From NCBI GenBank assembly GCA_036375695.1, contig DASVBU010000004.1, positions 1 to 64,000 on the forward strand: a DNA stretch of 64,000 bases, read 5' to 3'. Positions within the stretch are counted from its first letter, which is position 1. The number at the start of each line of letters is the position of its first letter. The notes below the pieces were generated by a model, which worked only from the letters and a program-made list of their open reading frames with translations, did no database searches and was not told the origin of the DNA. Origin of the DNA: ZC4RG35 sp036375695. GTDB lineage: Bacteria > Actinomycetota > Acidimicrobiia > Spongiisociales > ZC4RG35. The translations under genes and the position numbers were made by a program. Below are positions 47,083-54,636 of the stretch, in pieces.

Positions 47083-49263
47083 ATGACCGTCACCGAAGAG
47101 AGGCGAGAGACCGCTCCGGCGAAGCGGATCACGGTTTCCAGGGTGCTTCGGGTGCTGGGCGGCCTCGCCGCACTCGGCACCGCCGGGCTGGGTGTGATCG
47201 GCGCCCTCCAGGAGCACCCCCACTTCGAGATCGGCAGGGAGGTGTTCGGGAACGTCCCCGGGCCGGTCGTGGCCGTCTTCTACGTGATGATCTCGGCCTT
47301 CGTCTGGCTGGCGTTCCACCTCTTCTCCAAACGCGCCGAGGTCTGGGAGCAGGGCCAGGGCGAGCGGCGCACCGGGCAGTGGGGGGCCCGTATCCAGAAA
47401 CTGGTGCGCGGCTTGACGATGCGCACGGTCATGCGGGACCGCCGCGCCGGCATGATGCACTCCGCCATCTACTGGGGCTTCGTGATCCTCTTCCTCGGGA
47501 CGGTGACGGTGGAGCTGGACCACCTGGCGCCGCCGTCCCTCAAGTTCCTCCACGGCACCTTCTATCTCGGCTTCTCCGCCGTGCTCGACCTCGCCAGCCT
47601 GATGTTCCTGGGGGGTCTCGCCCTCGCCTTCCTCGGTCGGTACGTGATGCCGCCCTGGCGGATCCGCTCCAAGACCAAGCCCGAGGACGGTCTCATCCTC
47701 CTGACGCTGGCGGCCATCGGGATCACCGGCCTTCTCACCGAGGCGGCGCGCATCGTGGTCGACGGCCGACCCGATCACGAGGTCTGGTCCTTTGTCGGAT
47801 ATCCGCTGTCGAGCCTCATCCCCGCGGGCTCCGCGGCCGCCTGGCACCAGGTGATGTGGGTGACCCACGTCGCCGCCTTCGCCCTGTTCCTCGTCGTGCT
47901 CCCGACCACCAAGCTCCGCCACATGTTCACCTCGCCCGCCGATCTCTTCCTGTCCCCCCGAAAGCGGCCCAAGGGGGCGATGCGGGAGATGCCCAACCTC
48001 TTCGAGGTGGACGACATCGAGACCATCGGCGCACAGCTGGCCACGGATCTCACCTGGAAGCAGATCTTCGACACCGATGCCTGCACCATCTGTGGACGGT
48101 GCACGGCGGTGTGCCCGGCCAACATCACCGGGAAGCCGCTCGACCCGAGGGAGATGGTTCTGAAGTCCGGCGAGGTGGCGGCGTCGATGAAGGGCCTACC
48201 CGGCCCCGTCGGCTCCAACACCGCCCTCGAAGGCGCCGGCCTGCTCTTCGAGCGGATCACGTCCGAGGAGCTGTATGCCTGCACCACATGCCGGGCCTGT
48301 GACGAGATATGCCCGGTGGGCATCGAGATCGTCGACCGCATCCTGGACATGCGCCGCTACCTGACCCTGATGGAGTCCGACTTCCCCGGCGAGCTGGGCA
48401 AGGCATTCGTGGCCATGGAGAACCAGTCCAACCCATGGGGGATGAGCCAGCAGGCCCGGGCCGACTGGACCAGGGAGCTGGACTTCGAGATCCCCCGTTT
48501 GGGGGACGGCGTGGAGCGGGCCGAGTACCTCTGGTTCGTGGGCTGTGCCGGCTCCTACGACGACCGCAACACGGCGGTGTCGGTGGCGCTGGCCCGTCTC
48601 CTCCACGCCTCCGGGATCGACTTCGCCATCCTGGGGATGCGGGAGGTGTGCAACGGCGACCCTGCCCGGCGCTCCGGGAACGAGTACGTGTTCCAGCAGC
48701 TGGCGCTGCAGAACATCTCCACCTTCGAGGAGTACGGGGTGAAAAAGGTCATCACCCAGTGCGCCCACTGCTTCAACACCATCCGGAACGAGTACCCGCA
48801 GTTCGGCGGCGACTACGAGGTGGTCCATCACAGCCAGCTCCTCGCCGAGTTGCTCGCCCAGGGGCGGCTCGAGGTGCCGAAGAAGGATGACGGCACCGAG
48901 AAGAAGATCGCCTACCACGACCCCTGCTACCTCGGCCGCTACAACGACGTCTACCTGGCCCCCCGCTCGGTGGCGGGGGCGGCCGGCGACGAGGTGGTGG
49001 AGATGCCCCGGCACGGGACCCGCGCCCTGTGCTGCGGCGCCGGCGGGGCCAGGTTCTGGATGGAGGAGAAGGTCGGCAAGAAGGTCAACATCGAGCGGGC
49101 CGAGGAGGCACTGGCAACCGGTGCCGACGAGATCGCGATCGCGTGCCCGTTCTGCTACGTCATGCTCGACGACGGTGTCAAGGAGCTGGGACGGCCCGAC
49201 GTGACCGTGAGGGACATTGCCATGATCCTCGCCGACGGGTTGGAGGGCCCGGCCGGAGCTTGA
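47083..49263 (+). CDS. Membrane Fe-S oxidoreductase, EtfD-like (CCG/HdrD-type)
   Basis: A 726-residue protein. The N-terminal half has about six membrane helices (residues 20-290) with His residues that could bind heme. Two [4Fe-4S] motifs follow (CTICGRCTAVCP near 333; CTTCRACDEICP near 400), then two CCG cysteine-rich domains (VGCAGSYDDRN; CCGAGGARFWMEE). This is the layout of EtfD (Rv0338c-like), the ETF:menaquinone oxidoreductase, and of HdrD/DsrK relatives. It should accept electrons from ETF and thus from the acyl-CoA dehydrogenase here. TACACT lies 9 bases before ATG 47083. No etfAB genes are nearby. Confidence 0.87.
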   Translation: MTVTEERRETAPAKRITVSRVLRVLGGLAALGTAGLGVIGALQEHPHFEIGREVFGNVPGPVVAVFYVMISAFVWLAFHLFSKRAEVWEQGQGERRTGQWGARIQKLVRGLTMRTVMRDRRAGMMHSAIYWGFVILFLGTVTVELDHLAPPSLKFLHGTFYLGFSAVLDLASLMFLGGLALAFLGRYVMPPWRIRSKTKPEDGLILLTLAAIGITGLLTEAARIVVDGRPDHEVWSFVGYPLSSLIPAGSAAAWHQVMWVTHVAAFALFLVVLPTTKLRHMFTSPADLFLSPRKRPKGAMREMPNLFEVDDIETIGAQLATDLTWKQIFDTDACTICGRCTAVCPANITGKPLDPREMVLKSGEVAASMKGLPGPVGSNTALEGAGLLFERITSEELYACTTCRACDEICPVGIEIVDRILDMRRYLTLMESDFPGELGKAFVAMENQSNPWGMSQQARADWTRELDFEIPRLGDGVERAEYLWFVGCAGSYDDRNTAVSVALARLLHASGIDFAILGMREVCNGDPARRSGNEYVFQQLALQNISTFEEYGVKKVITQCAHCFNTIRNEYPQFGGDYEVVHHSQLLAELLAQGRLEVPKKDDGTEKKIAYHDPCYLGRYNDVYLAPRSVAGAAGDEVVEMPRHGTRALCCGAGGARFWMEEKVGKKVNIERAEEALATGADEIAIACPFCYVMLDDGVKELGRPDVTVRDIAMILADGLEGPAGA

Positions 49264-49793
49264 GGGCGCTGGCGGCGGCCCTCGTCGGGCTGGTCCTGAT
49301 CGGTTGCGGCTCGGCGCCCCTCTCGCCGTCCCCGACCGACCCTCCTCGCCAGGTGACGACCACGACGCTCCCCGACACGGTGACCACCATTGGCGCGGTC
49401 GAGGGCGCAGAGGCCTTCCGCCAGTGCATGCTCGACCACGGTGTCGACGTCGGCGAGATCGGCCTCGACGCCCAGGGGAGGCCGAGACTCGACCTCGCCA
49501 TGCGGGACGTCCCCATGGACTCGTCCGAGACCGTGTCCGCCCTGGACGCGTGCAGCGATCACCTCGTCGCCGGCCCCCTGTTCCTCGGAGAATCCCCCGT
49601 CCGCGAAGAGGTGATGGAGAAACTGGTCGAGTTCTCCGAGTGCATGCGCACCCGGGGCGTGCCCGGCTTCCCCGAGCCGGTTGCGGGCTTCCACGGCGTC
49701 GGCTACCCGTTCCCACCCGACGAGATCCCGTACGAGGACCCCGACCTGGTCACCGCCATCGCCTCCTGCCGGCGGCGCATCCTCGAGGGCTGA
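49260..49793 (+). CDS. Small lipoprotein of unknown function
   Basis: A 177-residue lipoprotein. The TTG start overlaps the upstream stop (TTGA) and gives the signal peptide RALAAALVGLVLIGC with a lipidated Cys in LIGC. A Pro/Thr-rich linker is followed by a soluble domain with Cys at three places (FRQCMLDHG, LDACSDH, FSECMRTRG), perhaps two disulfides. CMxxHG and CMRxxGV motifs recur in actinobacterial lipoproteins of unknown role. It is coupled to the EtfD-like gene by overlap only. Confidence 0.72.
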   Translation: MRALAAALVGLVLIGCGSAPLSPSPTDPPRQVTTTTLPDTVTTIGAVEGAEAFRQCMLDHGVDVGEIGLDAQGRPRLDLAMRDVPMDSSETVSALDACSDHLVAGPLFLGESPVREEVMEKLVEFSECMRTRGVPGFPEPVAGFHGVGYPFPPDEIPYEDPDLVTAIASCRRRILEG

Positions 49794-49838
49794 CCCGGCC
49801 GATCACGCCTCCCGGCGAGTCACATACCATTGGGGCCG

Positions 49839-50123
49839 ATGACGTCGATGCCGACACCTGTGATCGTCCCCCGCACGGATGAAGACCAGGAAGTCGACAA
49901 GCCGTGGCGGGTGGTGGTGTGGAACGATCCGGTCAACACCATGGGCTATGTGGTCTACGTCTTCCGGAAGCTGTTCGGGTACGACGAGGAGAAGGCCACG
50001 ATGCTGATGCTCCAGGTGCACCACGAGGGGCGCGCCGTGGTGGCCGACGGTCCACGCGAGAAGGCCGAGGTCGACTGTTACCGCCTCCACAACCACGGTC
50101 TATGGGCGACCATCGAGCAGTGA
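49839..50123 (+). CDS. clpS: ATP-dependent Clp protease adaptor ClpS
   Basis: A 94-residue adaptor that presents N-degron substrates to ClpA or ClpC. The core WRVVVWNDPVNTMGYVVYVF and HHEGRAVVADG match ClpS with the N-end substrate pocket (NDP, and VN-M). TACCAT ends 8 bases before ATG 49839. DUF2017 follows with a GTGA overlap, a conserved actinobacterial pair. No clpC is adjacent. Confidence 0.95.
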   Translation: MTSMPTPVIVPRTDEDQEVDKPWRVVVWNDPVNTMGYVVYVFRKLFGYDEEKATMLMLQVHHEGRAVVADGPREKAEVDCYRLHNHGLWATIEQ

Positions 50124-50581
50124 GGAGCCGCTTCCACACCGAAGGCGACGTCATCGTCGTCTCGCTCAGCCCCGACGAGAAGAGGTTCCTCTCCGACGTG
50201 GTGCCGATGCTGACCGGGCTGGCTCCCGACGACCCCGCCCACCAGCGTCTGGCGCCGCCGGTCTACCTCGCCGACCCCGACGCCAACGAGGAGTGGTGGC
50301 GGCTGATGGGTCCCGAGCTCCGCGAGGCGAAGAGCGCCGACCGCAGCGTCTTCACGCGGATGGTCTCGACCGAGGGTGACGCCGTCCTCACCGACTCCGA
50401 GGCGGATGCCGTGCTCAGGGTGCTCAACGAGACGCGTCTGGTCCTGGGCGTGCGGCTGGGCATCGAGGTCGAGGAGGACTACGCATCGCTCGAGCCGGAT
50501 CAGGCCTGGATCCTCGACTACTTCGCGTTCCTACAGGAGGAGCTGATGACCGAACTGACACGACGGTGGGTCGATGAGTAG
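50120..50581 (+). CDS. DUF2017 family protein
   Basis: A 153-residue DUF2017 protein, the regular partner of clpS in Actinomycetota. It is acidic and helical (VVSLSPDEKRFLSDVVPMLTGL, VLRVLNETRLVLGVRLGIEVEEDY, and DYFAFLQEELM). No catalytic motif is known. Start GTG 50120 overlaps the clpS stop (GTGA), and its end overlaps the baeRF-like gene by 8 bases. A role in the Clp pathway is inferred from synteny. Confidence 0.85.
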   Translation: MRSRFHTEGDVIVVSLSPDEKRFLSDVVPMLTGLAPDDPAHQRLAPPVYLADPDANEEWWRLMGPELREAKSADRSVFTRMVSTEGDAVLTDSEADAVLRVLNETRLVLGVRLGIEVEEDYASLEPDQAWILDYFAFLQEELMTELTRRWVDE

Positions 50582-51704
50582 CTTCCCCCGCACGGCACCT
50601 TCCGATCCCTTCACCGAGATCCGCAGCGCTCACGGCTCCCTTGTCTCGCTGTACGCGTCACGTCCCAGCCCCGGTGGGTTCGCCGCCCTGCTCGCCGACC
50701 TGCTCCGTCCCATCCGGGAGACCGCGGCGAAGCGGTCCCGGGTCGTGGAGATGAGTGTCCGGGCCGACGCGGAGAGGATCCGCGACCTGGCCGACACCTT
50801 CGAAGCCGAGTCCGCCCCCGCCTACGCCGTCTTCGCGTCGGACGCCGACGGCGTGTTCACGGTGGAGGCGCTGGCTCACGAGGTCGCCGACGTCGCCCGT
50901 CTCGGTCACCGGCCCTACTTGCGCCCGCTGCGGACCAAGCCTCGTGATCTCCGGGGCGGCTTCATCGTCGCCGACCGTCTCACCGCGCGCACCTTCGTCG
51001 TCTCCGGCGGTGTGGTGACCGAGATCGGCTCGCCGCTGCATGCCGAGCCGGTGAAACGCGATTACGGCGGCTTCGAGGGGAACGCCGAGTATGCCGCCCG
51101 TCAGCGCGCCGACGACAACGCCGCCCGGCTGTGGAAGGAGGCGGGGCAGCGTCTCCTGGAGCGACACCAGGAGCGGTCGCTGGACTACCTGGCCATCGGC
51201 GGGGTGGGCGATGTCTCCGACGGTGTCGCCCGGGCGCTCCACCCATACCTGGCCCAGCTCCCGAGGGTGACCTTCGCTGCCGTGCCGGGGACGGTCACCG
51301 AGCCGGCACTCCGCGCGGAGGCCGCCATCTTCGACGTCGACGTGAGGAGGGATCGGCACGCCGCGCTGGCCGGGCGGGTCTGTGACACGGCTTGGAGCGG
51401 CGGGATGGCGGTCCTCGGTCTCGGTCCGGCCCTGGCGGCGGCCAACAGCCAGGGCATCGAGTCCCTGGTGATCGCCGGGATGCTGGTCAAGCCGGGGGTG
51501 GTCTGCCCGTCGTGTGGCTATCTGGGTCGGCTGGGCGTCGAGTGCCCGGTGTGCGGCTCCGAACTGGCGGAGACGGACGATGTCGTCGCCGACCTGATCG
51601 AGGCCGTGGTGGCGGCGGGCGGCTCGGTCCACCAGGTCGAGGTGGCGTCACCACTGGACAACGAGGGCATCGGTGCCCTGATCCGTTTCCCGGTCCCGGT
51701 CTGA
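50574..51704 (+). CDS. Bacterial archaeo-eukaryotic release-factor (baeRF)-family protein
   Basis: A 376-residue protein. The central domain (RDYGGFEGNAEYAARQRADDNAARLWKE, DYLAIGGVGDVSDG) and the following alpha/beta domain resemble eRF1 and the baeRF/Vms1 families that act on peptidyl-tRNA or ribosomes. A C-terminal zinc ribbon has Cys312, Cys315, Cys325 and Cys328. No GGQ loop is visible, so release activity is unproven. It overlaps DUF2017 by 8 bases and follows clpS, suggesting a link between ribosome rescue and proteolysis. Confidence 0.75.
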   Translation: MSSFPRTAPSDPFTEIRSAHGSLVSLYASRPSPGGFAALLADLLRPIRETAAKRSRVVEMSVRADAERIRDLADTFEAESAPAYAVFASDADGVFTVEALAHEVADVARLGHRPYLRPLRTKPRDLRGGFIVADRLTARTFVVSGGVVTEIGSPLHAEPVKRDYGGFEGNAEYAARQRADDNAARLWKEAGQRLLERHQERSLDYLAIGGVGDVSDGVARALHPYLAQLPRVTFAAVPGTVTEPALRAEAAIFDVDVRRDRHAALAGRVCDTAWSGGMAVLGLGPALAAANSQGIESLVIAGMLVKPGVVCPSCGYLGRLGVECPVCGSELAETDDVVADLIEAVVAAGGSVHQVEVASPLDNEGIGALIRFPVPV

Positions 51705-51712
51705 CCCGAGCG

Positions 51713-52312
51713 ATGCCGACAGCAGCACTCGTACTGGCCGCCGGGGGGTCGCGACGTCTCGGCCGACCCAAGCAGTTGGAGCCGTGGGGTGACACCACCC
51801 TCCTCGGCAGGGTGATGGACCTGACCCGTCAGATGCCCGTCGACGAGGTGTGGGTGGTCGTCGGCGCCGAGTCGGGGCGGGTCCTCGCCGAGATCGACCT
51901 CGGCGACGCCGGCGTGATCGAGAACCCGGAATGGGAGGAGGGGATCGCCTCCTCGCTTCGCGTCGGGCTCGACGCGCTCACGCGTCTCTCGAGGGCCGAG
52001 CGCGTGGTGATCCTGATGGGTGACCAGCCGGACGTCTCACCGGACGTCGTCGGCCGGCTGCTCGACTCCCACAGGGCAGAGGGTCGCCCGGTCAGCATCC
52101 CCAAGTATCGGTACACGCTGGGCAATCCGGTGGTGGTGGACCGATCGCTCTGGTCGCGCGTCATGTCACTCGAGGGTGACGAGGGGGCGATGCGGCTGTG
52201 GCGCGCCCACCCCGAATGGGTCAACGAGGTCTGGTTCCCGGAGCAGCCGCCGCGGGACGTCGACACCGAGGCGGACGTCACCGAGCTGCGGCCCCGGCAC
52301 CCGGCGGGCTAG
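51713..52312 (+). CDS. MobA/MocA-like nucleotidyltransferase
   Basis: A 199-residue Rossmann nucleotidyltransferase. LVLAAGGSRRLGRPKQL binds the nucleotide, LMGDQPDVSPDVV carries the metal Asp and NPVVVDRSLWSRV and GDEGAMRLWRAH match molybdenum cofactor cytidylyl/guanylyltransferases (MocA/MobA) and related enzymes. No molybdopterin genes are near, so the acceptor is uncertain. It begins 9 bases after the baeRF gene and may be in its operon. Confidence 0.8.
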   Translation: MPTAALVLAAGGSRRLGRPKQLEPWGDTTLLGRVMDLTRQMPVDEVWVVVGAESGRVLAEIDLGDAGVIENPEWEEGIASSLRVGLDALTRLSRAERVVILMGDQPDVSPDVVGRLLDSHRAEGRPVSIPKYRYTLGNPVVVDRSLWSRVMSLEGDEGAMRLWRAHPEWVNEVWFPEQPPRDVDTEADVTELRPRHPAG

Positions 52313-52365
52313 CCGGATGTTGGTCTAGAGTCCGGCCGAGGTTTTGGACAGCGGAGAAAGGGGAT

Positions 52366-52767
52366 ATGGCGCGAATCGACCAGGTCGCCGGCATCGACCA
52401 AAAGCGTGCCACCAAGTTGCGCAAGGCCGGGATCCGCACCGCCAAGGGCCTGATCGAAACGGCGTCGACGAGACGGGGGAGGGCCGAACTCGCCAAGGCG
52501 ACGGGCATCTCCGAGAAGGACCTCCAGTTGTGGGTACACCACGCCGACCTGCTGCGCGTGCCGGGCGTCGGTTCCGAATACGCCCAACTCCTCGTCGCCG
52601 CCGGAGTGGACACCCTGCGTGACCTGAGACGACGCAACCCCACGGCCCTGGTGGCCAAGATCATCGGTCTCAACGGCTCGGCCAAGATCGTCAACCGTCT
52701 TCCCACCGAGGCCATGGTGGAGTCCTGGATCGCGGCCGCCGCCGACCTGGAGCCGTCGATCAACTAG
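52366..52767 (+). CDS. DUF4332 helix-hairpin-helix protein
   Basis: A 133-residue HhH protein. Two helix-hairpin-helix stretches are visible (IDQVAGIDQKRATKLRKAGI and LLRVPGVGSEYAQLLVAAGV), as in DUF4332 DNA-binding families. A GAGAAAGGGGA ribosome binding site precedes ATG 52366, one of the clear ribosome-site cases here. It is followed by a terminator hairpin. DNA binding is inferred; no catalytic motif is seen. Confidence 0.83.
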   Translation: MARIDQVAGIDQKRATKLRKAGIRTAKGLIETASTRRGRAELAKATGISEKDLQLWVHHADLLRVPGVGSEYAQLLVAAGVDTLRDLRRRNPTALVAKIIGLNGSAKIVNRLPTEAMVESWIAAAADLEPSIN

Positions 52768-52784
52768 CGGCCACTTCGTGGCCG
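52768..52784 (+). terminator. Hairpin just after the DUF4332 stop
   Basis: CGGCCAC and GTGGCCG separated by TTC form a compact 7-base-pair hairpin beginning at the stop codon of the DUF4332 gene. No T-tract follows; it is a plausible weak terminator or RNA stabiliser. Confidence 0.45.
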
Positions 52785-52785
52785 T

Positions 52786-52820
52786 CGTACTGCGTACCGA
52801 GTACTGAGTATTCGGCACTC
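52786..52820. repeat. Tandem heptamers with GTAC core (copy 2)
   Basis: Five heptamers with a 7-base period (CGTACTG, CGTACCG, AGTACTG, AGTATTC, GGCACTC), the last two degenerate. It flanks one side of the strong hairpin at 52852-52891. Confidence 0.7.
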
Positions 52821-52851
52821 GGGCCCATGGCTGGCTGACGATACGAAGGAA

Positions 52852-52891
52852 CCCCGTACCTCCCTTTCCTTGCGAGGGCAGAGGTACGGGG
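52852..52891. terminator. Bidirectional terminator hairpin between convergent genes
   Basis: CCCCGTACCTC (52852-52862) and its exact complement (52881-52891) form an 11-base-pair stem with an 18-base loop. It lies between DUF4332 (+) and the HbhA-like gene (-), the right place to stop both transcripts. The downstream TTTCC is short. Confidence 0.7.
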
Positions 52892-52897
52892 TTTCCA

Positions 52898-52925
52898 GGT
52901 ACTCGGCACCGAGTACCAAGTACCG
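52898..52925. repeat. Tandem heptamers with GTAC core (copy 3)
   Basis: Four heptamers (GGTACTC, GGCACCG, AGTACCA, AGTACCG) with a 7-base period, on the other side of the same hairpin. With copy 2 it brackets the terminator. Confidence 0.7.
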
Positions 52926-52941
52926 GCGCGGAGCGCCTCGA

Positions 52942-53445
52942 TCAGTTCCTGGCGGACGCCGTCTTGGCGGTCGTCTTGGCGGTCGTCTTGGCGGCGGTCG
53001 TCTTGGCGGCCGGCTTCTTGGCGGCGGGCTTGCGCGCCGTCGTCTTGGTGGCCGGCTTCTTGGCCGCGGTGGCCTTGGCGGCAGGCTTCTCGGCCGCCGG
53101 CTTGGCCTCGGTCTCGGCCTTCACGGTCTCCTTCTCGGGGCGGAAGGAGCTCTTCCACGTGGCAAGCATGTCCTCGAGCTGGTCGCGCAGCTTGCTCACC
53201 TGCTCCTTGGCCTGGTCGAGATCGACCTTGGCCTGGATCTCCTCGACGACCTTGCCCTTCTCGATCTTGGAGACGACCTTCTCACCCTCGGCGGCCAGCT
53301 CTTCGATCTTGGCCTCGGCCTTGCGGGTGTAGGCGCTCGTCTTCTTGTCCAGGGCCTCCTTCAGGGAGGACGCCTTGTCGCTCGCCTTGCGGGCCAGGAC
53401 CACAGGGGCCCCGACCGCGGCGTACAGGACGCTCTTGGTCTTCAT
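52942..53445 (-). CDS. Lys/Ala/Pro-tailed HbhA-like coiled-coil protein
   Basis: A 167-residue protein. Residues about 20-100 form an amphipathic coiled coil (KASDKASSLKEALDKKTSA, VDLDQAKEQVSKLRDQLEDML). The C-terminal 60 residues are a Lys/Ala/Pro/Thr repeat (KPAAKATAAKKPATKTT and similar), like HBHA or histone-H1-like tails. In Mycobacterium the same XRE-HBHA gene pair is Rv0474-Rv0475, so heparin/surface binding or chromatin binding are the options. It has no signal peptide. The ATG overlaps the XRE stop (ATGA). Confidence 0.75.
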   Translation of the reverse strand: MKTKSVLYAAVGAPVVLARKASDKASSLKEALDKKTSAYTRKAEAKIEELAAEGEKVVSKIEKGKVVEEIQAKVDLDQAKEQVSKLRDQLEDMLATWKSSFRPEKETVKAETEAKPAAEKPAAKATAAKKPATKTTARKPAAKKPAAKTTAAKTTAKTTAKTASARN

Positions 53446-53807
53446 GACACTTCCTCTTCTCTACTGGCGCCGGCTGAACGAACCAGCGCCCGATACATGT
53501 CGAGCAGCACCTTCTTCTGGTCCGGCGTGAGACGCTCGTCGCTCTCGATGGCGTCGTTGACGCTCACCGGTGGCAGGTCCTCGTCGATGAGGCCCGCCTT
53601 GGTGTAGAGCGTGTTCGCCGAGACCTCGAGCGCACGGGAGAGGTTCCTCAGGACCTGGGCCGATGGCTTCCGGATCCCCCGCTCGATCTGGCTGAGGTAG
53701 GGGTTGGAGATCCCCACCTTCTCCGCCAGACGTCGCAGGGAGAGGTTGGCCCTCTCCCGCTGGGTGCGGATGAAGTCACCCAGGTCGGTGTGCTTGCTCT
53801 CGTTCAC
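53442..53807 (-). CDS. XRE-family transcriptional regulator (Rv0474-like)
   Basis: A 121-residue regulator. The HTH is LGDFIRTQRERANLSLRRLAEKVGISNPYLSQIERG, followed by IRKPSAQVLRNLSRALEVSANTLYTKAGL, and a short acidic C-terminal domain (SDERLTPDQKKVLLDMYRALVR). GTG 53807 gives VNESKHTDLGDFI. Four GCAAG repeats lie in front of the start and could be its own operator. It is cotranscribed with the HbhA-like gene; a role in controlling that gene is inferred from the Rv0474-Rv0475 arrangement. Confidence 0.85.
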   Translation of the reverse strand: MNESKHTDLGDFIRTQRERANLSLRRLAEKVGISNPYLSQIERGIRKPSAQVLRNLSRALEVSANTLYTKAGLIDEDLPPVSVNDAIESDERLTPDQKKVLLDMYRALVRSAGASREEEVS

Positions 53808-53813
53808 TCCCTG

Positions 53814-53845
53814 CAAGCATACAGCAAGCGTTAGCAAACTGCAAG
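53814..53845. promoter_or_regulatory. Four GCAA(G/A) repeats upstream of the XRE gene
   Basis: GCAAG at 53814, 53824 and 53841 and GCAAA at 53834 are spaced by 10, 10 and 7 bases. About one helical turn separates the first three, as expected for side-by-side protein sites. On the minus strand they read CTTGC; the XRE product is a plausible binder. Confidence 0.5.
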
Positions 53846-53865
53846 CAGTCGGTCGCAGCCAGCGA

Positions 53866-54609
53866 TCAGCCCGCCAGCACCCGGCCGAGGACGTCCCCGA
53901 GGAAGTAGGCGCCGACACCACCCAGCCCGGCTATGACCAGGTTCTCCAGGCCCGACTTGACCGGGTTGGTGCGGCTCACCCTGGCCTTGACGGCCCCTAC
54001 CGCGAACAGGCCCAGCGCCGTCAGGACGGTGGCCCAAACCGTGGCAGTGAACACGTCGGTGGTGATGGCGAACGGGAGGATCACCGGGATCGAGCCGGCC
54101 AGGAAGAGGAAGCCCGATGCGGCCATCGCCTTGTACGGGGAACGTCGCTCCTTGTCCACGAAGCCGAACTCGAGGGCGGCCATAGCCTGGAGGAGGGCCT
54201 CGTCGTTGTCCTCGAAGGCGGCCATCACGCCGTCGAGGTGCTCCGGCCTGATCCCCATGTCGGTGAAGAAGCCGCGGAGCTGCGACATCTCCAGCTCCCG
54301 AAACCGGGCGATGTGGGTCCGCTCCAGCCGGAGCTCGGCGCTGAGCACCTCGTCCTGGGACTTGGTCGCCAGATACTCGCCGGCGGCCATGGAGATGGCG
54401 CCGGCCACGGCGGCGGCGATGCTGGCTAGGAGGATGTCGCGGCTGGCCAGCCCGCCGCCGACGACGCCGACGACGAGGAGGAAGATCGAGACCAGGCCGT
54501 CGTTGACCCCGAGAACGATGTCCCGCCAGTACTGGCGGCTCTCACCGATGTGCGGCTCGTAGCCGGGTGGGTGGGTGTCGGTGGCGGCCACGTCGCCGAT
54601 CGTACCCAT
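53866..54609 (-). CDS. VIT1/CCC1-family metal transporter
   Basis: A 247-residue membrane protein of the vacuolar iron transporter family, which moves Fe2+ or Mn2+. GVNDGLVSIFLLVVGVVGG is the first conserved helix and SMAAGEYLATKSQ the signature helix; a cytosolic segment (about residues 95-160, with RFRELEMSQLRGFF and EDNDEALLQAM) lies between helices 2 and 3, and three helices follow. ATG 54609 (MGTIGDVA) is preferred because it avoids overlap with the divergent DAHP synthase; ATG 54654 is the alternative. Confidence 0.85.
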   Translation of the reverse strand: MGTIGDVAATDTHPPGYEPHIGESRQYWRDIVLGVNDGLVSIFLLVVGVVGGGLASRDILLASIAAAVAGAISMAAGEYLATKSQDEVLSAELRLERTHIARFRELEMSQLRGFFTDMGIRPEHLDGVMAAFEDNDEALLQAMAALEFGFVDKERRSPYKAMAASGFLFLAGSIPVILPFAITTDVFTATVWATVLTALGLFAVGAVKARVSRTNPVKSGLENLVIAGLGGVGAYFLGDVLGRVLAG

Positions 54610-54636
54610 GGGGGCAACTACCGTGTCAGGCAGTAA

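Noticed and set aside
52786..52925. GTAC arrays as a CRISPR
   Set aside because: Units are 7 bases with no spacers and no cas genes nearby.
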